A DNA stretch of 64,000 nucleotides, from assembly GCF_034652275.1 (NCBI RefSeq), contig NZ_JAXIWG010000001.1:930001-994000 (forward strand), read 5' to 3'. Under the pieces are notes generated by a model. The model saw only the letters and a program-made list of their open reading frames with translations. It searched no databases and was not told where the DNA came from. Position numbers and translations under genes: made by a program. Each line of letters starts with the position of its first letter. The first letter of the stretch is position 1. Shown in pieces: positions 8,983 through 16,662 of the stretch. The DNA comes from Yoonia sp034652275. GTDB lineage: Bacteria; Pseudomonadota; Alphaproteobacteria; Rhodobacterales; Rhodobacteraceae.

Positions 8983-10431
8983 TCAGTTGCGCCAGAACCG
9001 GACCGACAGAATGGTCAGCACGACCATCACTTCGAGCCTGCCCACGAACATCGCGATGGCCAGAATCCATTTCGCGGGATCGTTGATATTCGCGTAATTG
9101 CCCGCCGGTCCGATTTCAGGCCCAAGGCCGGGGCCGATGTTGCCGATGGCCGAGGCGGCACCCGACATCGCGGTGATGAAATCCAGACCCGTCAGCCCCA
9201 GCAGCACCGTGACTATCCCCAGCAGCGACACGAAAGCCACGAAGAAAGCGATTACCGAATTCAGCACATCGTCGCCCACGGGCTGCCCTGCATAGCGCGG
9301 CGTGAAAATCCCGTGAGGACTGTGGATCTGGCGGATCTGGCTTTTGATGGCGGCGAACAAAAGCTGGTAGCGGAACACCTTGATCGAACAGGAGGTGGAC
9401 CCGGCGCAACCACCGATCAACCCGACGAAGAAAAAGGCGACCACCGGGAACGTGCCCCATGTCATGTAATCAGCGCTGGCATAGCCGGTCCCGGAAATCA
9501 CCGAGACGACGTTGAACATCGCTTCGCGAAAGGCGCGTTCGGTCATCTCGCCTTCACGGCTCCAAAGCCATGCCGTCATCAGCAGGATTACGAAGGCAAG
9601 CACGCCAAAGAACGTATGCACCTGGCTGTCGCGCAACAGCGGCTGCGCCGTTCCCGCCATCAGCTGGATGAACCGCACGAAAGGCAAGGCCGACAGGAAC
9701 ATAAAGAACGCCGCCGCATAGTGGATGCTGGGCCCGTAAAGCGTGAAGGACGCATCCGAGGTCGCCATCCCCCCCGTCGAAACGGTGGTCAGTGCATGCA
9801 CGAAGGCGTCAAAATTCTCCATCCCGAGCGCGGCATAGGTTAGCGCGCATACGACGGTCATCGCGACGTAGATTTCGGAAATTTGCTTTGCGATCTGACC
9901 TGCACGGGGCAGGATTTTCCCCATTGTATCAAAGGCTTCCGAGCGAAAAATCTGCATGCCCCCGACCCGCAGTTCGGGCAGGAACACCATCGCCACAACG
10001 ATGATCCCGATGCCGCCCAGCCATTGCAGCACGCCGCGCCACAACAGTAAGCCTGCAGGCAAAGTTTCAAGCTGGGTAAAGGTCGTGGCCCCCGTCGTCG
10101 TCAGCGCGGACATGGACTCAAAGAACGCATCCGTCAGCGTCGCCTCGGTCGCGCCAAGGATAAAAGGGATCGCGCCGAACAGCGGCAGCGTGAGCCAGAC
10201 AAGCGATGTCAAAAGGAAGGTCTGGCGCAGCGTCAGCCCCGCCGTCACACCATTAGAACAGGCCAGTGCCAGCAATCCGCCCGTCAGGATCGTGACCACC
10301 GCGCTTTCGAAAAAGACGAACCAATGCGGATCACCCGCAAGCAGATCAGCCGCCAGCGGCACCAGCATCGTCACACCCAACGAGGCGACAAGCAGGCCGA
10401 TCACATATCCGACGGGGCGCAGATCAAACAT
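8983..10431 (-). CDS. trkH: TrkH-family potassium uptake channel subunit
   Basis: A polytopic membrane protein of 482 residues, normal for TrkH/KtrB. Pore-loop segments with the selectivity-filter style Thr/Ser-x-Gly pattern are visible (MSALTTTGATTF, LTTVSTGGMATSD, NVVSVISGTGYASADY, MSGAASAIGNIGPGLGP), spaced as in the four-repeat TrkH fold. WRGVLQWLGGIGIIVVAMVFLPELRVGG is a strong family signature. It would form the K+-conducting subunit working with a cytoplasmic TrkA, which is not encoded nearby. The ATG at 10431 (MFDLRPVGY) gives the usual length; longer in-frame starts upstream lack a clear ribosome-binding site. It is divergent from the photolyase-like gene. Confidence 0.93.
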   Translation of the reverse strand: MFDLRPVGYVIGLLVASLGVTMLVPLAADLLAGDPHWFVFFESAVVTILTGGLLALACSNGVTAGLTLRQTFLLTSLVWLTLPLFGAIPFILGATEATLTDAFFESMSALTTTGATTFTQLETLPAGLLLWRGVLQWLGGIGIIVVAMVFLPELRVGGMQIFRSEAFDTMGKILPRAGQIAKQISEIYVAMTVVCALTYAALGMENFDAFVHALTTVSTGGMATSDASFTLYGPSIHYAAAFFMFLSALPFVRFIQLMAGTAQPLLRDSQVHTFFGVLAFVILLMTAWLWSREGEMTERAFREAMFNVVSVISGTGYASADYMTWGTFPVVAFFFVGLIGGCAGSTSCSIKVFRYQLLFAAIKSQIRQIHSPHGIFTPRYAGQPVGDDVLNSVIAFFVAFVSLLGIVTVLLGLTGLDFITAMSGAASAIGNIGPGLGPEIGPAGNYANINDPAKWILAIAMFVGRLEVMVVLTILSVRFWRN

Positions 10432-10512
10432 GCGGCAGCGTTGGCCCGCGCCCGCGACACTGTCAAGAACGGGCGCCATTGAAAGCCGCGCGCCGCGGGT
10501 TAATTGCCACGC

Positions 10513-11676
10513 ATGTTGACACCGACACGCCACGATGCGCTGACCCGCCTTGCCGATTTCACCCCCCGCGCAGGGCGCGATTACGCGGCGATGCGCAACT
10601 TTGACGACCTGGCCCATGTCTCGGTCCTGTCGCCCTATATCCGCCACCGGATCATTACCGAAGAAGAGGTGCTGCGCGCCGTGCTGTCACACCACAGCCC
10701 GCAGGCGGCCGAAAAGTTTATTCAGGAAGTGGTCTGGCGCACCTATTGGAAAGGCTGGCTGGAGCTGCGCCCCACCGTCTGGGCCGATTACCGGCGCGAT
10801 CTGGGGGCAGCACTGAACGAGGTCCAGACGCAGGCGGGGCTGCGTCAGCGTTGGGAAGCCGCCTGTCTGGGCCAGACCGGCATCGACGGTTTCGACCATT
10901 GGGCGCGGCAACTGGTGCAGACGGGCTATCTGCACAACCACGCGCGGATGTGGTTCGCCTCGATCTGGATTCACACGCTGCAACTGCCGTGGGTGCTGGG
11001 TGCGGATTTCTTTCTGCGGCATCTACTGGACGGTGATCCTGCGTCCAATACGCTGTCATGGCGCTGGGTCGGGGGCATCCAAACGCTGGGCAAAGCCTAT
11101 CTGGCGCAGCCGGACAATATCGCCAAATACACCCAAGGCCGCTTCCGGCCCGAAGGGCTGGCACAATCTGCGGCCGCACTCCCCTGCCCGCCGCATCCCG
11201 ACCGTGGGCCTCTGCCTGTCAGCGGGACGATTGATCCCGCCAAGCGCACCGGATTGATCCTGACCGAGGATGACCTGTCGCCTGACTGGGTGCTGGACAA
11301 GGTGACACCCGTCGCCACGGCTTTTGTGCAAACAACAGACCAGCGTAGCCCGCTGCAGGTGGCCCCCATGGTAACGGACTTCGTCGCGGGCGCGATGCGG
11401 GATTGTCACGACCGGTTTGCAGGCCAGCTTGGCCGCGTCAACATCATCAGCGCCGATGCCTTGGCCGACTGGCGCAAGGCCCAAGGGCTGGAGCAGGTGG
11501 TGATGGCCTGCCCGCCTGTCGGCCCTGCCGCCGATGCCTTGCGGCAAGTCGATGCGGTGCGGGTGCTGCACGTCTATGATCTGGACGCTTGGCCGCACGC
11601 GACCCACGGATTCTTCCGCTTCAAGGATGCGATCCCCAAGCTGCTGGGGCAGATCAAGGGGCTGGCGGTGCTGTGA
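10513..11676 (+). CDS. Photolyase/cryptochrome-like FAD protein, apparently domain-permuted
   Basis: 387 residues. Residues ~10-240 match the helical FAD-binding half of photolyases: YAAMRNFDDLAHVSVLSPYIRHRIITEEEV, FIQEVVWRTYWKG, QTGYLHNHARMWFASIWI, LLDGDPASNTLSWRWVGGIQTLGKAYLAQPDNIAKYT. The normal order is reversed. No antenna domain precedes this half; instead an alpha/beta segment follows it (TGLILTEDDLSPD, VNIISADALADWRKAQGLEQVVMACPP) that resembles the photolyase N-terminal Rossmann domain. DNA repair or light sensing cannot be decided from sequence. The ATG at 10513 is chosen; a TTG at 10504 is directly after an in-frame stop and is less likely. It is divergent from trkH. FAD-domain identity is good; the permutation is inference. 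Confidence 0.8.
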   Translation: MLTPTRHDALTRLADFTPRAGRDYAAMRNFDDLAHVSVLSPYIRHRIITEEEVLRAVLSHHSPQAAEKFIQEVVWRTYWKGWLELRPTVWADYRRDLGAALNEVQTQAGLRQRWEAACLGQTGIDGFDHWARQLVQTGYLHNHARMWFASIWIHTLQLPWVLGADFFLRHLLDGDPASNTLSWRWVGGIQTLGKAYLAQPDNIAKYTQGRFRPEGLAQSAAALPCPPHPDRGPLPVSGTIDPAKRTGLILTEDDLSPDWVLDKVTPVATAFVQTTDQRSPLQVAPMVTDFVAGAMRDCHDRFAGQLGRVNIISADALADWRKAQGLEQVVMACPPVGPAADALRQVDAVRVLHVYDLDAWPHATHGFFRFKDAIPKLLGQIKGLAVL

Positions 11677-11706
11677 CCGCAGCAAGCTGCAGTCGCCTCC
11701 GGCGGG

Positions 11707-11745
11707 GAGCGCGTCACATCGCGCATCGCGCAAATTGACGCGCTC
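11707..11745. repeat. Perfect 10-bp inverted repeat between photolyase-like gene and iorA
   Basis: GAGCGCGTCA at 11707-11716 pairs perfectly with TGACGCGCTC at 11736-11745 across a 19-nt loop that itself contains two ATCGCGC repeats. There is no T-run on either side, so it is a weak candidate for an intrinsic terminator and could instead be a protein-binding palindrome upstream of iorA. Confidence 0.5.
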
Positions 11746-11821
11746 GGAAGTTGATGCAGGCTTGATCTGAACAGAGCCGCCGCCTAAACTAAACGGAACA
11801 GTTCAGAATACGAGGTGCAAG

Positions 11822-12286
11822 ATGGCAGTTTCCCTGACGATCAATGGCACGGCGCATAGCGTCGATCTTCCTGATGATGTGCCCCTGCTGTGGGTGTTGC
11901 GCGACGAGGTCGAGTTGACCGGCACCAAATTCGGCTGCGGTGTCGCCGCCTGCGGTGCCTGCACCGTGCATATCGACGGTCAGGCTGTGCGGTCCTGTCA
12001 GGTGGCGCTGGCCGATGTCTGGGGCGAGGTCACGACGATCGAAGGGCTGGGCCAGCCCGACAATCTGGCGGTGATCCAGCAGGCCTGGATCGACCATCAG
12101 GTCGCGCAATGTGGTTACTGCCAGTCCGGCCAGATCATGAATGCCGCAGCCTTGCTGGCCGAAACCCCTGCCCCCACGGATGACGACATCGACGCCGCTA
12201 TGCAAGGCAATCTGTGCCGCTGCGGGACTTATCCGCGCATCCGTGCCGCGATCAAGGACGCGGCCCAGCGTCTGGCAGAGGTGTAA
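11822..12286 (+). CDS. iorA: (2Fe-2S) subunit of isoquinoline 1-oxidoreductase-type molybdenum enzyme
   Basis: A 154-residue small subunit of the xanthine dehydrogenase superfamily. It carries both iron-sulfur sites: the plant-type ferredoxin cluster (GTKFGCGVAACGACTVHIDG plus SC ~20 residues later) and the C-terminal cluster (QCGYCQSGQIM ... GNLCRCGTYPRI). It passes electrons from the molybdenum site of IorB. The next gene starts 2 nt after its stop. GAGGTG lies just before the ATG. Upstream, at 11787-11803, AACT-N9-AGTT is a possible TetR-type operator, flanked by CTGAAC/GTTCAG half-sites at 11766 and 11801; no regulator gene is adjacent. Substrate cannot be assigned: many members of this family act on N-heterocycles or aldehydes. 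Confidence 0.9.
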   Translation: MAVSLTINGTAHSVDLPDDVPLLWVLRDEVELTGTKFGCGVAACGACTVHIDGQAVRSCQVALADVWGEVTTIEGLGQPDNLAVIQQAWIDHQVAQCGYCQSGQIMNAAALLAETPAPTDDDIDAAMQGNLCRCGTYPRIRAAIKDAAQRLAEV

Positions 12287-12288
12287 TC

Positions 12289-14523
12289 ATGGCCAATATT
12301 CGCAAGATCGCCCGCCGTACCTTCCTGATCGGGTCCGCCGCCATCGTGGGCGGGGTCGCGTTCGGGGTCTACCAGATCCGCAAGGATGCGCCGAACCCGC
12401 TGGTCGCAGATGCGGGCGAAGCGGTGCTGACCCCGTTCATCCTGCTCAATCAGGACGGGGTGACCGTCATCGCGCCGCGCGCCGAAATGGGGCAAGGCGT
12501 GCAGACCACGCTGGCAGCCCTTGTCGCCGAAGAGATGGATGTCGCATGGGAAGATATCACCGTTCTGCACGGCCCGCCCGCGCAGGCCTATTACAATCAG
12601 GCGCTGCTCGGTCTTGCCTTGCCGTTCCGTCATTACGCCGACACCGAATTCCGCAACAGCCTGCGCCACACCATCGGGCAGGTGGGCAAGCTGCTGCATC
12701 TGCAGGTGACGGGCGGGTCCACATCCATGAAAGACGGGTACGAGCGGATGCGCCATGCCGGGGCCAGCGCCCGCGAGGCGCTGAAACTTGCGGCGGCGGC
12801 GCAATTGGGCGTTGCGGCCAGCGACCTGCGCACCGAGGACAGCCATGTCATCGCGCCCGACGGCACCCGCATCGCCTATACCGCGCTGGCCGAGGCGGTG
12901 CGTGACATTGCCCTGCCCGATGTGGCGCTGCGGCCCAAATCTGAATGGAAATACTTGGGCAAATCCATGCCGCGCGTCGATATGCTGGCCAAGGCGACCG
13001 GCACCGCGCAATTCGCGGGCGATGTGCAGCTCGCGGGGATGAAATTCGCCACCGTGCGGATCAACCCCAAACGCGCGGGCATGGTGTCTTATGACGACAC
13101 TGCCGCGCGCACGATGGACGGGGTAGAAGCCATCATCGATCTGGGCGACGGGATCGCTGTTGTGGCCTCGAACACCTGGCTTGCGATGCAGGCGGCAGAG
13201 GCGGTGGATATCGTCTGGGAAGATGCGGCCTATCCGGCCGATACCGCAGGCATGATGGCCGCGATTGCTGCGGCCTTTGACACCGCGCCGAACAGCACCG
13301 TGCGTGACGATGGCGACGTAAGCGCGGAAATTGCAGGGACCGAGGTGGTGGCGGAATATACCGTGCCTTTCCTTGCCCATGCCACGATGGAACCGATGAA
13401 TGCCACAGCGCTTTATACTGACGCGGGTCTGGAGATCTGGACAGGCAATCAGGCCCCGGTGATGACGCGCGACACATGTGCGGCAGCGGCAGGCCTGACC
13501 CCTGAAGCCGTGACCGTACATACGACACTGATGGGTGGCGGTTTCGGCAGGCGCGCCGAGACGGATTACTCCGTGCAGGCGGCACGGATCGCCGCAAGCC
13601 TACCTGGCACGCCGATCCGCATGACTTGGACGCGCGAAGAGGACATGCGCCACGATTTCTATCGCCCTGCGGCGATGGCGCGGTTCCGGGGTGTGGTGGC
13701 GGATGGCGCGGCGCAACTGATCGACGGCAAGATCGCCGCCCCTTCGGTGTTCCAGCAATCCAGCTTTCGCCAGATGGGGCAGGTCCCCCCCGGCCCCGAC
13801 CGCGCCCATGTCGAAGGCGCGGCAGACCAGCCCTACGGCGTGCCGAATTTCCGCATCACCGGGCATCTCGCAGATCTGAGCGTGCCGGTCGGATTTTGGC
13901 GGTCGGTGGCGGCGTCGTTCAACGGGTTCTTTCTGGATACCTTCATCGACGAGATGGCCCATGCCGCGGGCACTGATCCGTTGCAGTTCCGCCTGATGCT
14001 GGCAGAACGTGAACATGCGCCATCCGCTGGCGTGATCCGTGCCGTGGGTGAGATGTGTGGCTGGACGGGCGAGACGCCCGCCAATATCGGGCGCGGTGTC
14101 GCGTTCTGCCATTCCTTCGGCACCGCCACCGCACAGGTGGTCGAGGTCGAGGATACAGGCCGCGGCATCCGCATCAACCACTGCTGGATCGCCTGCGATC
14201 CGGGCACAGCGCTTGATCCGTCGATCATCGAGGCGCAGATGGTGTCTGGCGCGATCTATGGCTTGTCAGCAGCGATGCTCGAAGAGGTGACCTTCACCGA
14301 CGGGGCTGCCGATCAGGGCAATTTCACCGATTACGATGCGCTGCGGATGCATACGACACCGCGGTTCGATGTGCGCATTCTGGAAACCAGCGCGCATCTG
14401 GGCGGGATTGGTGAACCGGGCACGCCGCCTGCGATGCCGGCACTTGGCAACGCTCTGTTCGATCTGACAGGTGTCAGGGCGCGGGAATTGCCGCTGATCA
14501 AGACCTTTGATCTGATCTTGTGA
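12289..14523 (+). CDS. iorB: Molybdopterin-binding subunit of isoquinoline 1-oxidoreductase-type enzyme
   Basis: 744 residues. The N-terminus is a Tat signal (RKIARRTFLIGSA followed by a hydrophobic stretch), so the folded, cofactor-loaded enzyme is exported to the periplasm. Family features include MGQGVQTTLAALVAEEMDV, GGGFGRRAETDYSVQA, VGFWRSVAASFNGFF and the C-terminal GGIGEPGTPPAMPALGNAL, which holds the conserved Glu expected at the Mo site. ATG 12289 follows the iorA stop by 2 nt, so the pair is one operon. No dedicated maturation factor (XdhC-like) or membrane cytochrome acceptor is encoded next to it. The substrate is unknown and the gene symbol refers to the family only. Confidence 0.9.
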   Translation: MANIRKIARRTFLIGSAAIVGGVAFGVYQIRKDAPNPLVADAGEAVLTPFILLNQDGVTVIAPRAEMGQGVQTTLAALVAEEMDVAWEDITVLHGPPAQAYYNQALLGLALPFRHYADTEFRNSLRHTIGQVGKLLHLQVTGGSTSMKDGYERMRHAGASAREALKLAAAAQLGVAASDLRTEDSHVIAPDGTRIAYTALAEAVRDIALPDVALRPKSEWKYLGKSMPRVDMLAKATGTAQFAGDVQLAGMKFATVRINPKRAGMVSYDDTAARTMDGVEAIIDLGDGIAVVASNTWLAMQAAEAVDIVWEDAAYPADTAGMMAAIAAAFDTAPNSTVRDDGDVSAEIAGTEVVAEYTVPFLAHATMEPMNATALYTDAGLEIWTGNQAPVMTRDTCAAAAGLTPEAVTVHTTLMGGGFGRRAETDYSVQAARIAASLPGTPIRMTWTREEDMRHDFYRPAAMARFRGVVADGAAQLIDGKIAAPSVFQQSSFRQMGQVPPGPDRAHVEGAADQPYGVPNFRITGHLADLSVPVGFWRSVAASFNGFFLDTFIDEMAHAAGTDPLQFRLMLAEREHAPSAGVIRAVGEMCGWTGETPANIGRGVAFCHSFGTATAQVVEVEDTGRGIRINHCWIACDPGTALDPSIIEAQMVSGAIYGLSAAMLEEVTFTDGAADQGNFTDYDALRMHTTPRFDVRILETSAHLGGIGEPGTPPAMPALGNALFDLTGVRARELPLIKTFDLIL

Positions 14524-14536
14524 ACGGCCAGGAGGC

Positions 14537-14589
14537 AAAAATTTTCGGCGAAAATTTTTGGCGCGCCGAAATTTTTTGACAAAAAATTT
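14537..14589. terminator. AT-rich bidirectional terminator between convergent genes
   Basis: AAAATTTT-CGGCG (14538-14550) is followed by the near-perfect complement CGCCG-AAATTTTTT (14565-14576). Further AAAATTTTT and AAAAAATTT blocks lie at 14551-14559 and 14581-14589. The nested hairpins carry T-runs on both strands and sit between the ends of iorB (plus) and the lyxose isomerase gene (minus). Confidence 0.7.
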
Positions 14590-15279
14590 CTACGCGGACA
14601 GCCAGTCCGCGTAGTCGCTGACCAGCAGATGGGTGGGCGGCACATCTTCCTCGATCTGCGCAAAACGCCCGATCGGCTCTCGGAAGATGTTGTCAGTCTC
14701 GTCGTCGTTGACGGTTGAAACCTCGCCGATCAGCACATCGCCCCCCTCGCCCCAAAAGGCATGCCAGTCGCCGGGCATCAGGGTCACGCTTTCGCCGGGG
14801 GCAAGGCGCAGTTTGTCGCCGGGGGCGAAGGCCCGCGTGATCCCGTCGCACATGACCACGCCACCCGCCGTTTCGTCGAAATGACCATCAGGGTCAGAGC
14901 CGTAAAGCTCGACGACCAGAGTCGCGCCACCACGGTTAATGATATCCTCGGCCTTGATGACATGGGTGTGCATCGGCGATAGCTGGTCCTGTTTCGAGAT
15001 CAGCAGCTTTTCGGCATAGCACATGCCTCCGCCGCGCTGCAGGTCGGCCAGCCGCCCGTTGCGCAGGGTGAACAGGAACAGGCCCATCTGATCGTACCGC
15101 CCTGCGCCGTAATCGGTGATATCCCAGCCGCAGCGCGCGTCGATGACGGCGCGGGCATCGTTGGCGCGGGCTTTGAACTGGTCGGGCGACCAATAGGCAA
15201 AAGGTGGCAGGGTGAAGCCGTGCGACCGGATCATCTGATCCGCCTCGGCCATGATGTCATTGATGCGCGAACGTTTCAT
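14590..15279 (-). CDS. D-lyxose/D-mannose-type sugar isomerase (cupin)
   Basis: 229 residues resembling D-lyxose ketol-isomerase, which interconverts D-lyxose and D-xylulose (often also mannose/fructose) using a metal in a cupin barrel. The metal-binding segments are visible: SPMHTHVIKAEDIINRGG supplies two His and a Glu, and LMPGDWHAFWGEGG the later His. YAEKLLISKQDQ just before is also typical. The ATG at 15279 is chosen; a TTG two codons upstream is possible. The preceding C26 amidotransferase gene ends 18 bp upstream, so both are probably one transcript. No sugar transporter or kinase is encoded alongside, so the physiological sugar is uncertain. Confidence 0.88.
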   Translation of the reverse strand: MKRSRINDIMAEADQMIRSHGFTLPPFAYWSPDQFKARANDARAVIDARCGWDITDYGAGRYDQMGLFLFTLRNGRLADLQRGGGMCYAEKLLISKQDQLSPMHTHVIKAEDIINRGGATLVVELYGSDPDGHFDETAGGVVMCDGITRAFAPGDKLRLAPGESVTLMPGDWHAFWGEGGDVLIGEVSTVNDDETDNIFREPIGRFAQIEEDVPPTHLLVSDYADWLSA

Positions 15280-15297
15280 GCGCAAAGGCGTAATCGT

Positions 15298-16065
15298 TTA
15301 CGAAACCTTGCGCAAGGCTCCTGCCGCCCAGTCGCGGCAGGCGTCGCCAAAGGCGGTGAACAGCGGGCGCGACACCGGATCGGCATCAGCGTTCCATTCG
15401 GGATGCCATTGCACCGACAGGGTGAAACCGGGCGCATCAGCGATATAGATCGCTTCTGGCGTGCCGTCGGGCGCGTGGCCGTCGACGATCACACGGGGGC
15501 CAGGTTGCTTGATCCCCTGCCCGTGCAACGTGTTGGTCATCACGCTGGGCGCTCCCATCAGCCGGTGGAACACGCCACCCGGGCGGAAGGTCACGGTATG
15601 GCGCAGGGCGAATTTCTCCTCCAGCGACCCGTCGGGGGGCATCCGGTGGTTGTCGCGTCCGGGCAGGTCACGGATTTCGGGGAAGAGCGTGCCGCCCATC
15701 GCGACATTGACCTCCTGAAACCCGCGGCAGATGCCAAGGATCGGCTGGCCGCGCGCGACACAGGCGCGGATCAGCGGCAGGGTCAGGCGGTCACGGTCGC
15801 GGTCGAATGAGCCATGGGCGGGGGTTTCCTCCTCGCCGTATTCCTCGGGATGGACGTTCGCCCGCGCGCCGGGGAAGACAAAACCGTCACAGATATCCAG
15901 CAAGGTATCGATACAAACCAGCCCCGGATGCGATGGCACGATCAGCGGCTGGCAGCCCGACACTTCGGCCAAGGCCTGCGCGTTCATCGTGCCGGCGGCA
16001 TGGGCGGGGTATTCGTCATTGATCAGATAGCTATTGCCGATAATCCCGATCACTGGTCGGCGCAT
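15298..16065 (-). CDS. Gamma-glutamyl-gamma-aminobutyrate hydrolase-type class I amidotransferase (peptidase C26)
   Basis: A 255-residue PuuD-like enzyme. The nucleophile elbow GICRGFQE contains the catalytic Cys, and QWHPEW the His of the triad. DGFVFPGARANVHPEEYGE corresponds to the substrate-loop region seen in gamma-Glu-GABA hydrolases. It would hydrolyse gamma-glutamyl amides in the cytoplasm; whether the substrate is gamma-Glu-GABA is not shown, since no other putrescine-pathway gene is present. ATG 16065 has AGGAG 6 nt upstream. It lies immediately before the lyxose isomerase gene in the same orientation, an unusual pairing. Confidence 0.88.
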   Translation of the reverse strand: MRRPVIGIIGNSYLINDEYPAHAAGTMNAQALAEVSGCQPLIVPSHPGLVCIDTLLDICDGFVFPGARANVHPEEYGEEETPAHGSFDRDRDRLTLPLIRACVARGQPILGICRGFQEVNVAMGGTLFPEIRDLPGRDNHRMPPDGSLEEKFALRHTVTFRPGGVFHRLMGAPSVMTNTLHGQGIKQPGPRVIVDGHAPDGTPEAIYIADAPGFTLSVQWHPEWNADADPVSRPLFTAFGDACRDWAAGALRKVS

Positions 16066-16205
16066 GTCATTCTCCTGCAGGGTTGCTCAGAAGATAGCCG
16101 TGCCGCGCACAAAGCGGAAGGGATGTCGCGCGCACAAGGGGGCATGCGCTGACGCACATGCCCACCAAAACGGCAGTTGGCCGCCCTGTCGCAGGGAAAT
16201 CGGGC

Positions 16206-16634
16206 TTAGGCTTCGCCCGTCAGCCCTGCCGCTTCGATCCCCGCCATCGCCGCGATGACGTCATTGTCGGAGGTATCGCCTGTGACGCCGACGGCACCGA
16301 TGACAGCACCTTTCTTGTCGCGCACCAGCACGCCACCCGGGACAGGCACGACCTGTCCGCCATAGACGCCGTTGATCGCGGCCATGAAAAACGGCTGCGC
16401 CTCGGCGCGGGCCATCTGCGCCTTGCCCGCCATGCCCAGCATGACCGATCCGTAAGCCTTGCCATGCGCGATCCCGAACCGGCCGGGCGATGCGCCGTCT
16501 TCGCGTTCAAACGCCTTCACATGGCCGCCCGCGTCCAGCACCACGACCGACAGCGGCTTCAGCCCCAGCTCGCGCCCTGTGGCCAGCGCCTTGCGAATAA
16601 TCGTGCGGGCCTTGCTGATCGAAATCTCTGACAT
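16206..16634 (-). CDS. glcG: GlcG/HbpS-family protein
   Basis: 142 residues with the GlcG/HbpS pattern: ISKARTIIRKALATGRELGL, VVVLDAGGHVKAFEREDGAS, PVPGGVLVRDKKGAVIGAVGVTGDTSDNDVIAAMAGI. Members bind heme or corrinoids, or are of unknown role. The gene is the next one after glcB, 28 bp downstream, the arrangement in which it is named glcG in glycolate/glyoxylate loci. Here only malate synthase accompanies it; the glycolate oxidase subunits are absent from the window. A role in glyoxylate metabolism is inferred from position only. Confidence 0.85.
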   Translation of the reverse strand: MSEISISKARTIIRKALATGRELGLKPLSVVVLDAGGHVKAFEREDGASPGRFGIAHGKAYGSVMLGMAGKAQMARAEAQPFFMAAINGVYGGQVVPVPGGVLVRDKKGAVIGAVGVTGDTSDNDVIAAMAGIEAAGLTGEA

Positions 16635-16662
16635 TTTCGTCTCCTTCGCGGGGGTCGCCGCC

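Noticed and set aside
12229..13521. Long minus-strand open frame opposite iorB
   Set aside because: iorB carries clear molybdenum-enzyme motifs and a Tat signal; the antisense frame has none.
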